This document shows, piece after piece, positions 1-9,849 of a stretch of 21,146 nt of DNA. The notes beneath the pieces were generated by a model. The model saw only the letters and a list, made by a program, of their open reading frames with translations, was not told the origin of the DNA and did no database searches. Position 1 is the first letter of the stretch. Each line of letters starts with the position of its first letter. The translations under genes were made by a program, and so were the position numbers. The DNA is from Azolla pinnata (Eukaryota; Streptophyta; Polypodiopsida; Salviniales; Salviniaceae), in NCBI GenBank assembly GCA_037176905.1, contig JBBBWG010011001.1, positions 1-21,146 of the forward strand, given 5' to 3'.

Positions 1-480
1 GAAATGCCCCCCCCCCCCTTTCCCGATAACCACGCTCGCCTATCGCTGCAACCTCCGGATCCCTCCCGATACCCACGCTACGCTATCGCCGCATCTCTAA
101 CCAATCCCTCCTACAACCGCACTACGCCGCTGCCTTCGCATCTGTCGTAAATCCCTCCTATCACCACCCTCGGCTGTCGTCGCATCTGTTTCAATCTCCC
201 CGATATGCGCGCCAGGCTGTCGTCGCATCTCTTGGCTATCGTCGCATCTGTGCTGATCGCCCCCCGATAAGCGCGCTAGGCTGCCGTCACATCTCCAAAT
301 CGCTCCGATACGCATGCTACGCCGTCGTCGCGTCTGTACTAATATCGCTCCTATAAGAACATTCGGCTATCACCTCTCCGATAAGAACGTTCCGATGCCT
401 GGGCTACCGCATCTTAGGCGATATATAGCATTTGTTATGTCAGTGTACAACTCTCCGATACGAACGTTATACCTATCTAG
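1..480. repeat. GC-rich minisatellite, about 44-bp unit, truncated at left edge
   Basis: The motif GCATCT recurs at about 91, 138, 182, 225 and 244, with variants near 288 and 330 and a further copy near 410. The usual spacing is 43-47 bp. Between the motifs lie variants of CCCGATACGCACGCTACGC followed by TGTCGTCG. The copies are cleaner on the left and decay rightwards into an AT-richer form (CTCCGATAAGAACGTT around 377 and 456). The array starts outside the window. I see no coding potential that fits it. Confidence 0.75.
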
Positions 481-487
481 ATATGTA

Positions 488-932
488 TACACAAACATTA
501 TTGTACGCTTTGTCTCACAGCCCCCAGATCCCACCTGAAAAAGACCCTTAGAGTTCTTTCTAGTTATTTTTAAGCAGCGCTACTAGTTGTGATTTGAACT
601 CGGATTTTGCGAACCAAGCGCATGTTTCCATTGCATGCTGTAGGGATCGCATAAGGGCCTTGATCGACTACTACTGTAATAACTCTCTGTGTCCGTCTCA
701 CTGTGCTCGCGACAATAGATTAGCTAGTCTAGATACACAAACATTATTGTACGCTTTGTCTCATGGCCCCAATCAGATGTGCCTGACAAGGACCTTAAGA
801 GATTGCAATTTTTAAGCGACTCTATTAGGTGGAATTTGAGCTCTTTCCTCTTTTACCTTTGCTAACCAAGTTTGTGTTTCCATTGCATGTTGCAGGATCG
901 CATAAGGGCCCCGAACGACTACTGGAATAAGC
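488..932. repeat. Imperfect tandem duplication, period about 246 bp
   Basis: The string TACACAAACATTATTGTACG occurs at 488 and again at 734. Both are followed by CTTTGTCTCA, a diverged middle, then a matching TTTCCATTGCATG block and the exact string CGCATAAGGGCC at about 651 and 900. Copy A is roughly 488-733 and copy B 734-932. The divergence suggests an old event. It has no credible ORF. Confidence 0.75.
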
Positions 933-2490
933 AACCGTTAAATTTGGCTTGCAGGCTTGTCCGCTTGGGAACCCCTCCTTCTTATGAAGTACCGCTACTA
1001 TTGTCAAGCGACGTTTATCCTAAGTCATCTTGCCTCTTCTATTGCAACATGTGAAAGAACTAAATAAACTCCCCCACACCCACCCAAAACAAAGTTTGCT
1101 GATCAAGTTACGTAATTTATTTCAATTGGCTCTTTGACGACATCCTCCGGATGTTTCATAAGAGCTCATTGGGGCATCCATCTTTAAATGTGTGAATCAT
1201 CACAAGTCGTTTGGTTTTTGGCTCCGTCTTTATGTTTGTGTTTTTGTGTCGCATCTACAGTCTCTTCAGTAATTCACGATTCGCCATTCACGATCTCGTT
1301 GCTTGGAATTTGTGCTTCATTGTTAATATAATCCGTCGGTACATAAAGCGATACCAGCATAATGTCAATGGAACCAAAAATTGGAACAATTGTATAATGA
1401 TCGGGCTCCCAGAGAATATGGTGACTTGACACAGGAGCCGTGCCTTAGGCGACAATTTTCCGCATATATTGCTTACCAATGATACAAGGCGAAGATGCGA
1501 TCTGGCAGGATTTCGGAACGATCGCAGATTCTCTCGTTTGAGCACCGAAATCCGCCCCCGAATGATGATAAGAATCACAATATCGGTCTCTCTTTAATGA
1601 TGATTGTACACAAGGTTTCATGAGAGTTCTCCTGATCTCCGCAGAGACATGAGCTCGAGAACCATCTTCTTTTCCTGCTGGCTTTACATTTTCCCATAGT
1701 TTTTCAAAGGTCACAAGCTCTGCTCGAAACAAAACAAAGCAAGGTTCAGCCTAAGAGCCCAGATCTCCATCCCAAGGTCAGAATTTCAACGCGAAGGTCA
1801 CAAGGTCCACAGCCCAGAAGATGCATGCGATGCAAAAGAGGTCTCGATTATTTTTCCATATAATTAATGTATGACCATTACATGCCAGACAACGCATTAC
1901 GACATAATGTGAAGCACTATGATCATCATCATGGCTGCTGTTAACAACCATTAAATCTGGTTGGAGCTTGGAGAAGATGCGTGCAGCTTTCCATAGGTAT
2001 CCGCATACAACCCAACAAATTTTCGTCGTCGATTGAACCCGGGCGAGCAATCGCTCAATCGATCGATCGATCGGTGAAGGATGAACGTGAGCAAATAGGG
2101 GTGAGGGTCCCTCGCAGAGAATGAAAAAAAAGATATACTAACGTCTTCTGAAAGATGGTCAAGATCGCAATGATAAATATAGATGTGTATAATGCAAAAT
2201 ACAGTATAGTACAAGTATCGTACCAATTATTGCGTATATAATTATCCATACACATGTTGACTTTTGTACAATACAGATGTGCAATACAGAGTTTGTGCCT
2301 ATATGCGCCTAATCTTGCATGTGGACAGATTGAGCTTGTAAAACATCTCGTTGGCTATATAGACGTCAGGTGATATGGTTCTGTTTCAGCTCAAGGTTCG
2401 GCCAATTAGTTTTTTTTCCCCGAAATTAGATGCTTTATTAGTAAAAAAATTATATACAAATGTTTTGGGTTGAAAGTCTTATTTCCTTCC
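933..2490. other. Intergenic stretch without recognised features
   Basis: Mixed-composition sequence with only short open frames on either strand, none with a recognisable domain. A short (ATCG)n run lies near 2056-2072. I see no gene, RNA or mobile-element signature here. Confidence 0.5.
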
Positions 2491-2498
2491 ATTTACAT

Positions 2499-2526
2499 GC
2501 CATGAAGCTATTGCCATGAAGCTATT
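2499..2526. repeat. Perfect 14-bp direct tandem repeat
   Basis: GCCATGAAGCTATT occurs twice head to tail, at 2499-2512 and 2513-2526. It is a small slippage or duplication product. Confidence 0.85.
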
Positions 2527-2839
2527 GGCGTCCGTTAGGAGAGTTATACCTCTCACAAGGGCAAGGAAAACATTTTCTTTTTTCGTCTAAATTGGTCGAT
2601 GGGCCAATTAGTTTTGGTTTTGGGCCAGCCTGTTTTGCTCAGATCAATTGATGTTGGTTCCCAGCTAGCTGCAATCGACGACCTAGTATAGCTTGCCTGA
2701 AGTTTGGTCTTGTTCAGTTCATTCTTCCCAGGCAGATTAGGGCTTGAATCAAGAGCAGTTTGGAAGCAGTGGGATTGGTCCAGAATTGCAAGAGCTCCAA
2801 GTTTGGACAATCTGTTTCAGCTCCAACAACTTTTTCTTA

Positions 2840-3065
2840 ATCGATCGGACCAAAATTGTTTCAATGATCAGATCGACATTGTTTTAATTGATCAGATCAA
2901 CACTCTGCAATTGATCAGATCAACACTCTGCAATTGATTAGATCAACACTCTGCGATTGATTAGATCAACACTATTTTAATTGATCAGATCAACGTTATT
3001 TTAATTAATCAGATCAACACTATTTTAATTGATCAGATCAACAATGTTCAATAGATCAGATCAAG
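2840..3065. repeat. GATC-rich minisatellite, 23-24 bp unit, about 9-10 copies
   Basis: Units built on TTGATCAGATCAACACT start at about 2843 (degenerate), 2866, 2890, 2913, 2936, 2959, 2983, 3007, 3031 and 3054. The spacing is 23 or 24 bp. The two length classes correspond to a CTCTGC linker or a TATTTT-type linker. Each intact unit holds the perfect inverted repeat TTGATC-A-GATCAA. The array lies immediately upstream of the putative leader region at 3160-3780. It does not encode a plausible protein. Confidence 0.9.
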
Positions 3066-3159
3066 GGGATTTAGTTTACTGGAGTTTAGACCTTGGGGCC
3101 CACATTTGTAATTTGTGAAAACTATTTGTGTTTTCAAAAAGAAACAGAAACAGAAAATA

Positions 3160-3780
3160 AAAAGATGTCGACATCTCGTGACGCCGGCGTACGCCGTCCG
3201 ATGGCCGCGACGGGATCCGACGGCCCCGATGCGGTCTCTCCTTCTCTCTTCGTCTTCAGCTCTGTCTTTGTCTGCTCCGCTACAGGAAAACAACTGCCTA
3301 TATGAAGAATCCCGCTGTTTTCTGCAGGTTTCACCATCGCCAGATTGTGTTCTACGTCCTTTCTCTTCCTCCCTCCCCCTCTGTTTTCTTCTTTCCTCTT
3401 TTTTTTTTTTTTTCTTTCCTTTCAGCTTCAATAATGATGTGCTTCTCCATCGCTTGAATGCCCAAGCTTCATCGATGTCTTGCTCGGATTCCTTCTCCTA
3501 GGTAATCGACGTAACCTCTCCTCTCTATCTGCATCTCTGTCTGCCTGTAATTCATTTGTCTATTTTCTTTTTTGCTTATAGCTGGTTTAATGGTGTCCGT
3601 GTTCATTCATCCATCATTCCTTGTTCCTAACACCATTCTCTTTCCCCTTTTTTAATTCTGTGCTAACAGCAGGGAGGTGAGAGGATGCCGGGCCGCTGTT
3701 TAGGGAGCCTCTTCCTTTGCGCCTCTGATCTTATCAGAGAGGAAGCCCAAGACCTCGTAACATGTGAGAGCTTTTATTGC
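3160..3780 (+). promoter_or_regulatory. Candidate promoter/5' leader with possible leader intron, perhaps of the ZIP gene
   Basis: A GC-rich patch (3170-3230) is followed by a long C/T-rich stretch (3230-3480, including a 16-T run near 3400), typical of plant transcript leaders. A good donor context CTAG|GTAATC at 3501/3502 and an acceptor AACAGCAG| at 3672 would define a 171-nt intron. The next segment begins with an ATG at 3685 that opens a 75-codon frame ending at 3912, which looks like an upstream ORF rather than a conserved protein. Linking this to the ZIP start at 5576 needs at least one more leader intron of about 1.8 kb; an acceptor-like TTTTCTGGACAG ends near 5560. It could instead belong to an unrelated non-coding transcript. 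No homology supports it. Confidence 0.3.
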
Positions 3781-3887
3781 ATCTTTCAGAGTGAGAATCA
3801 ATCAGTTTTCCAACTCCGTGATTTCAAATGTGCCTGTGTCTGTGTATATATAGCAAATACGTCCATTTGCTCCGTAAGCTGGATATA

Positions 3888-4270
3888 TCATAACTTGAAT
3901 TTGAAATGTTAGCTTTGAGGCACAGTAATGAATTATAAGTGAATAGGTACTATTTCTGATGCACTCAGTGTGATCGGTACCCTTTTATAGACTGCAGTTT
4001 TGGCTAGAAATCAGAAACATGAAATGAAAGTGTTGTTTTGTGTCTTTGCTATCAATTGGCATAGCGTTTCATAAGCTTGAATATGAAATAGTAGCTTTGA
4101 GACACAGTCAGAATCATAAGTAAACGGATAGTGATTTCTGGTGCAGTTGCTTTGATCAGCACCCTTTAATAGACTTAAATTCTGGGTAGAAATTGGAAAC
4201 ATGAAATGAAAATGTTGTGTGTGTGTGTGTGTGTGTGTGTGTTTGGTATCAATTGGCATAATGTTTCAAA
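3888..4270. repeat. Imperfect tandem duplication, period about 181 bp, with a (GT)n tract
   Basis: Copy 1 (about 3888-4068) and copy 2 (about 4069-4270) share the blocks CATAA..TTGAAT..GAAAT, TAGCTTTGAG.CACAGT, CACCCTTTA/TACCCTTTT, GAAACATGAAATGAAA and TATCAATTGGCATA. In copy 2 the GTTGTTTTGTGTC segment has expanded into a (GT)n microsatellite at about 4214-4241. It is non-coding. Confidence 0.85.
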
Positions 4271-4399
4271 TCAAACCAGCTGAAGCACTTAGTGAGTGTT
4301 GTTCTATGCCACAGGCATTGACAATGCTGCTGATGTTCATTTGATATGAACTTAGTAAAACGTGATGGCTTCGATCTTTCCGTTAGATGAGCCATTTGC

Positions 4400-4475
4400 A
4401 AGCTTTTAAAGACATGATGGGCTATGTAACTATTTATGGTAGGGTATGTAAGGATTCATGGTAGGCTATGTAAGA
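4400..4475. repeat. Short degenerate tandem repeat, about 22-bp unit
   Basis: Three variants of TATGGTAGGCTATGTAAG occur back to back: GGGCTATGTAACTATT, TATGGTAGGGTATGTAAGG and CATGGTAGGCTATGTAAG. It is a small local array between the 181-bp duplication and the 71-bp array. Confidence 0.6.
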
Positions 4476-4649
4476 CCGAAGACAAGCTTTAAGGATATGC
4501 GGAAGGGGATCGGATAACTAATAATTTGGCCACTGCTCTTCATTTCATGCTCTACTATGAAACACACTAACCAGATCCAATTTATGTTTTAGTCATCCAA
4601 GAAAGAGCAGGAGGTTGACAGTTTTGTTGAAGGTATAGAATCAGTCTTG

Positions 4650-5430
4650 CCTGATATTTCTTGCAGTGAAAAGAGACTCGGGGATCCTTTCCCTTTCCCT
4701 TTCCCTTGACCCATGACCTTATAAACCGGCCTATTTTCAAGTATGTAATGAAGAGAGACTTGATCTCTTTTTTACTCCTAGACCTTGCAACCCCAGACCT
4801 GTTCTCTGAGCATTGAATAAATAGAGAGACTTAGGGGTTTCCTTTCTTGGCCCTAGACCCTACTGGCTGTCCATTCCTCAACCATGGAACAAAGAGAGGC
4901 TTGGCACTTCTTTTCTTGACCGGTGAACCTTGAATCGGCTGACCTTTTTCTCAGGCATGGAACGAAGAGAAACTTGACCTTTTTTCACCCATGAACCTTG
5001 CATTAGCTGATCTTTTGGCTGCATCGGATGAGGAACAACACCACTTGGGAACTTTTTCCTGACCTGTGGTCCTTGCATTGACTGACCTTTTGCCAAATAT
5101 TGAATGAGGAGAGAGTCGGGACCTTCTTTCTTGATCCAAAGATAGTGCATTGGCGGACCTTTATCAAGCATTTGCATGAAGAGAGCTTTTTCTTGACCCA
5201 TTGAGCTGACATTAATAGCTGTGCTAGTAGATAGATTACACTGCTAGTGAGGGACTTGGAACTTTTTCATGACTCATTGCCTTGCATTGACTGACCTTTT
5301 GCCAAGCATTAGATGAGAACATAGACTTGGCTTTTGTTCTTGACTCGTAGCCTGTGCATTGACTGACCTTTTATCACGCATTGCATGACGAGAGACTTTG
5401 AGTCCTTTTCTTGATGCACGAACCTTTGGT
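4650..5430. repeat. Degenerate tandem array, about 71-bp unit, 11 copies
   Basis: Variants of AGAGAGACTTG appear at about 4672, 4752, 4823, 4892, 4964, 5037, 5109, 5180, 5250, 5323 and 5391. Most intervals are 68-73 bp. The rest of the unit is CTTTTCTTGACCCATGAACC then TTGCATTGACTGACCTTTT. The array ends about 145 bp upstream of the ZIP start codon, so it lies in the promoter or leader. On the minus strand a 107-codon frame (5201-4878) spans four units and shows a quasi-24-residue periodicity with recurring KGQSMQG/VRKK-like words. I read this as a by-product of unit lengths near 72 bp, not as a known protein. Confidence 0.85.
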
Positions 5431-5575
5431 AGCGTACGAAGTAGATAGTGTATTCATTGGGACGAAATAAAAAAGAAGAGAGATAAAAAGGGGTGGGGGA
5501 CTGAGTTTAGCTTGGCTCGACTTGACTCAATCGATTGATTGTGGGGTTTTCTGGACAGTTTGGACATCGAAGGTA

Positions 5576-7929
5576 ATGGCTCTTCAAGCTGGTTGTAGTA
5601 GCGAGAGCAACTCTGATTGTCGGGATGAGGATATGGCATTCCGCTTGAAGATGGTAGCAATAGTGAGCATCCTATTGGCTGGTGCATTCGGGATAGCTCT
5701 GCCACTACTTGGGAGGAGGCTAATGGCATTGAACACTGATGGGCCATGCTTCGTATTAATCAAAGCTTTTGCGGCGGGTGTGATATTAGCAACAGGGTTC
5801 GTGCACATACTCCCCGATGCTACCGATGCATTGACTGATAGCTGTCTTCCTGATTACCCGTGGCAAGATTTCCCCTTCTCAGGTTTCATTGCCATGATGG
5901 CAGCTCTAGGAACCCTAATGGTGGATGTCATGGGCACTGAGTATTATGAGAAGAAACACACAAGAGACCACGAGGAAGAAGTCAAGGCTGAGGAAAGCAT
6001 CGACAGCCATTCTCCTAATGATGCTGTGGACAGCCAGGATACCAGGAACATGCATGTAGTAGGTGTTCATGCACATGCCGTTGCGCATTCTCATAACCTT
6101 GAATCTGGTATGTTTTTGTTTCAACCCTGTAATCCTATTACATTGCAATCCTTGAGCACTAAAACCCTAAAACCACAACAAACCGACACTCAAACCCTAA
6201 AACCTTAGGCCCAAAACTCTAAACCCTTAATGGTATAGCCCCCTTTGAACATTTTTTACATGCAAAAAACATTTCTTTTGTGTATATAGGTGCCCATATT
6301 CCGGAACATCAGCATAAGCTGATCATTCAAGATTCGGCTCATAGTAGACATGCTGTGGTTTCCCAGGTGAACAAAGGAACCTGTCTTCGTTTTCTCTCCT
6401 AACTCCTTCGTTTACCACTTCAAAAACTGAATGCTTGCTTGTTGAAAATGTAAAATGTGACTCTGGTCAATGCTGAACCATTGATCCAGGAGTAAGAATT
6501 GTAATATAATGCAGTGTGATTTGGTGAATGTGTTACAAATGCTCATATTTCGATTGTCCAACACTATAATTTTTTGCCCTTGTAGAATCTAGCTCTCTCT
6601 GTAATTTGAAGAGTGGTAATTTAGCTTTTCTTTCCCAACTTTTTATTGAGATTGTGAGCAAATGTAAATATATTCTCGCATTGTTCTCTTCAAAAACATA
6701 AAAAACCTTGTATTCTCTCGTGGGGTGAATTGTTCTTTTCAAAAACATAAAAATCCCGTCTTTGGTTGCAGGTGTTAGAGCTTGGGATCGTGACTCATTC
6801 TATCATCATTGGCATGTCCTTAGGAGTTTCAGAAAGCCCATGTACCATCAGACCACTCCTTGCTGCCCTCTCCTTTCACCAGTTTTTTGAGGGCTTTGCC
6901 CTAGGGGGCTGTCTCTCCAAGGTACTTATGTCAACATACGTCGAACACTTTAATGATTCGTTCAAGTCAAGGCATATTGAGCAATTTATTTACGAAATAT
7001 GGTAGACACATGTTTCGAATGTCCCCAAATTTTCATATCAATATATATTTCTTTCATGTTACCACTAAATCTTTGTGTACTTCTTGTGTGTCAGTGTGAG
7101 TTGAAGGATTGTGAGTGTGAACAAAAAGCTGTGTCATTTGGACATCCTATATGAGCTGGCACAGAAATGTTTGTGCTGTTAGCTTGTTTGACAAATGGAT
7201 GATCAATCACGCTGGATCGTTAGGAAGGGGGAGATAAAGCGTTTGGCTCTGTCCATTTTCTTATTGGGGTGGACTTAGAAAATTGCACCGCAAATTAGCT
7301 ATTTGCTTTGAGCAGCATGAACACCATAATGGTGTTTTGCAGGGTTATTTCATGGTTTTAGGCCGGATGTAAGGTGGCATGCTGAAGCAAGTATGGTTTG
7401 AGCTATATAGAAGCTGTAATAGGGTTTAACATGGGCTCTTCCTTGGGGTTTAGGCCAGATTTAAGATGAGATTATCAGCAAGGTTGGTTTTAGTGACATG
7501 GGAGGGCTGTAATAGGGTTAGGCTTGGTTCCTTGGATTTAAGCGGGGATAATCAGTCAATTTTGGTTTTAGCGACATGGGAAGCTGTAATAGTGTTTTTT
7601 GCCATGGTTCCTTGGTGTTATAGGCTGGATTTAAGTCATGGTCGACACTGGTGATGACCACCTTCTTTACATTGACCACGCCATTTGGAATTGCTATCGG
7701 AGCGTGCATCGCATCAGGGTTTGATGCAAGCAGCCCAGCAGCTCTGATTGTTGAAGGCGTGTTTGACTCAGTATCGGGAGGGATCCTCATCTACATGGCC
7801 CTGGTAGACCTCATTGCTGCCGATTTCCTAAACAAGCGAATACAATGCACACGCATCATGCAGGTTCTCTCTTACGTAGCCCTTTTCCTCGGGGCCGCAT
7901 CGATGTCATCACTGGCCATATGGGCTTGA
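5576..7929 (+). CDS. ZIP: ZIP-family divalent metal (zinc/iron) transporter, four coding exons
   Basis: Membrane importer of Zn2+/Fe2+-type cations, most like the plant IRT3/ZIP4 branch by remembered motifs. Exons: 5576-6107, 6290-6366, 6772-6921 and 7624-7929. All introns are GT-AG, and the joined length is 1065 nt (354 aa). The ATG at 5576 is preferred because the first membrane segment (about residues 24-46) follows directly. Visible landmarks are FVHILPDA with His77 in TM2; a variable cytosolic loop rich in histidine (H160, H165, H167, H171, H173 and more in exon 2); the TM4 signature [16 protein letters not shown] with His212; [11 protein letters not shown] with His239 and Glu243 in TM5; then [30 protein letters not shown] and the family-typical C-terminus SSLAIWA. 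Length and all core metal-site residues look intact, so it should be functional. Exon 4 begins inside a repeat array that fills the end of intron 3. The exact start and the subfamily are less certain than the family. Confidence 0.95.
6158..6230. repeat. Degenerate telomere-like (AAACCCTA) tract in ZIP intron 1
   Basis: Intron 1 (6108-6289) contains several AAACCCTAAA-type words (6161, 6191 and variants near 6215-6228), separated by unrelated bases. They match the plant telomere motif CCCTAAA in the C-strand orientation. It may be an old interstitial telomeric insertion or a chance A/C-rich expansion. Confidence 0.6.
7325..7637 (+). repeat. Degenerate tandem array filling the end of ZIP intron 3 and entering exon 4
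   Basis: Units of about 78-92 bp begin with AGGCCGGATGTAAG (about 7360), AGGCCAGATTTAAG (about 7452), TTGGATTTAAG (about 7532) and AGGCTGGATTTAAG (7623). The last one is the true acceptor AG plus the first codons of exon 4. Shared internal blocks are GTTTTAG.GACATGGGA, GCTGTAATAG.GTT and GGTTCCTTGG. A partial unit precedes the first full one at 7325-7360. The exon-4 codons (Ala-Gly-Phe-Lys) resemble those of other ZIP proteins at this position. The array was therefore probably seeded by duplication of the intron/exon junction. Confidence 0.8.
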
Positions 7930-8179
7930 CCAAGTGAGGCTAATGCATCTATCCATATATATATTTGTATACATATACTCTTCATTTTTGTTCAAGATTT
8001 GGGGTGCAAACCCACTCCCAACTTTGTGTTGTTCTGCTTCCTCAACTCTAAACCTTAGCATCAGAGATGGATGGATGGGTGGGAAATGCCTGATGAGAGA
8101 ATAGAGGAAATATGCTCCTGGAAGTTGCCCTAGAAAGAAGTATACACCTTTGCATTTGAGATTGGCATCCCCGACAAAG

Positions 8180-8227
8180 AATAAAGCAGATTGCACCATG
8201 GAATAAACTGCCAGAACAGGAAATAAA
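8180..8227 (+). terminator. Cluster of three polyadenylation signals downstream of the ZIP gene
   Basis: AATAAA occurs at 8180-8185, 8202-8207 and 8222-8227, about 250-300 nt after the ZIP stop codon. It is followed by GT/T-rich sequence around 8240-8320. The position suits a plant 3' end, giving a 3' UTR of roughly 300 nt. Confidence 0.5.
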
Positions 8228-8856
8228 CAGCCAACAAAATTTGTACATTACTGTTGTATGTGAGGTTTTGGAAAGAAATCCCCCTTCAAATGAATGTATG
8301 TATTATTGTGATACTTCTTCCCATTTCTGTTGGGGTGCTTATGCACCAGTGTTTCTTAGAAACGCTTGATCTTGAAAAGCATTTCTTGTGACAATTATAG
8401 CAAGCATACTACATTTCTTTGTACAATGTTCACCCATTATTTTTATAGTAAAAGTTTGGGGGTACCAGAACCTTTCAAAATGGATCCAGCTTATGATGTA
8501 AAGGAACATCCAATCTAAGTTAAGCAGGCTAGGAGTCCATACAAAGTTGTTCTGACAGATAGATGGACATAATACGCAGCAAGTTGATTCGGTGGTCTTT
8601 TATCTGGTGATGCAGGTTATCTTGTTTGATGCATCATTTGATTAGAATAGTGTTAGCACATTGTTCCGACAGGGGAACTGTTTTGCCTTTTCCTGATGAA
8701 TACAGATACACGGATTGGCTATGATGGGCCATGAAATGAAAGATTCCTTATTAACTTGTGTCACAGTACAATTAATGATGTTTTCCCCTGCTTTCATTTG
8801 CTGTTTCATTTTTTGCTTAGTTTCGGAACTGTTGATTTATTAACTGATATATTCAT

Positions 8857-9013
8857 ATTTGTTCAATTTTGCTCATCGATGCAAGATATGCCTACTGAAT
8901 TTTGGACATTATTAGCTACAATCTTCAATATTAATATTTGTTCAATTTTGCTCATTGGGCAAGATAATCTATTCAATTTTGGACATTGTTAACTAAAATC
9001 TTCTATTTCTTCC
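8857..9013. repeat. Imperfect tandem duplication, period 79 bp
   Basis: ATTTGTTCAATTTTGCTCAT starts at 8857 and 8936. Both copies continue with GCAAGATA.., ATTTTGGACATT, A.CTA.AATCTTC. Unit 1 is 8857-8935 and unit 2 is 8936 to about 9013. It is intergenic. Confidence 0.85.
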
Positions 9014-9141
9014 TTTACTGATACTGATTTTGCAGAGACTGGTTGCGTTTGATCCATTCATTCATACACGGATAGTTTTGCAACAGAAAAATGCCCAATT
9101 TTCACTGATTTTCCTTAATCTTTCCCATTTTAATTTAATGC

Positions 9142-9242
9142 TGTTCGTCGATAAATTTCAAAGTTTTTCTCTGATCTTATGATCGGTTCATGTTCGTCGA
9201 TAAATTTCAAAGCTTCTCTGATCTTATTTATAATCGGTTCAC
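9142..9242. repeat. Tandem duplication, period 49-52 bp
   Basis: TGTTCGTCGATAAATTTCAA begins at 9142 and 9191. Both are followed by AG.TTCTCTGATCTTAT and ATCGGTTCA. Copies are 9142-9190 and 9191-9242. Confidence 0.9.
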
Positions 9243-9334
9243 AGCAGTTTGTGGTGTTCCTGAATTCGTGAGCCAAAAAAAATACTGGAGGTTTCCATTG
9301 AAGCGCCACTCCTCCCAGAGCGTTTCTGAGGAGC

Positions 9335-9352
9335 ACTAAAACCCTAAACCCT
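9335..9352. repeat. Short telomere-like tract
   Basis: ACTAAAACCCTAAACCCT contains two near-consecutive CCCTAAA units. It is short enough to be chance, but three other such tracts are present in the window. Confidence 0.5.
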
Positions 9353-9659
9353 GAAACAGGATGCTGTGAGATAACAGAGCACTGCTGCAATGGATCAGTG
9401 GATTGCATCTTTGTATGTATATGTATATATACCGCGTTTCAAAACAGAGGCAAAAGACTAAGATTGTAGAAGCCAAAATTTCTCCTGTGTAGTAGATTGT
9501 AGATATAGGGGACGAGATGGATCAGAAGGAAAGCCATAGCCTGTCAGTCTCTGTATTCATGTGTGTGTGTGTGTGGAGTCGGGGAGAAGTAACATATAGG
9601 ATATGCACAGTCAGGGATATGGAAGCTTGGAGCTCTGTCAGTGGGAGTTTCAATCTTGC

Positions 9660-9735
9660 TTTCTTCGCCGGTAAACTGATGATGATGAAGGAAGAAGAAG
9701 AAGAAGAAGAGCGAGGATGATGAAGGAAGCATTGG
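9660..9735. repeat. GAA/GAT trinucleotide repeat
   Basis: GATGATGATGAAGG is followed by (GAA)n and GAGGATGATGAAGG. It lies beyond the 3' end of the EXORDIUM-like coding region and shares the purine-on-plus-strand bias of that whole locus. Confidence 0.7.
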
Positions 9736-9849
9736 ATCCGCCATCACGAATTTACAGAGCATAATGTCATGAAGGAAAGGTAGGGAGAAGCTCAGTTAGC
9801 GCGGGCATGCAACGAAATCTGCAATTTCCTTCTCTGATGACGAAGATCG

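Noticed and set aside
2840..3065. CRISPR-like array
   Set aside because: Units are contiguous 23-24 bp tandem repeats with no unique spacers, in a plant nuclear context.
3685..3912. Independent 75-residue protein gene
   Set aside because: No recognisable domain, and the second half reads through intron-like sequence. It is kept only as a possible upstream ORF.
5522..5575. Longer ZIP N-terminus starting at 5522
   Set aside because: That position is TTG, not ATG. The ATG at 5576 gives a family-typical N-terminus.
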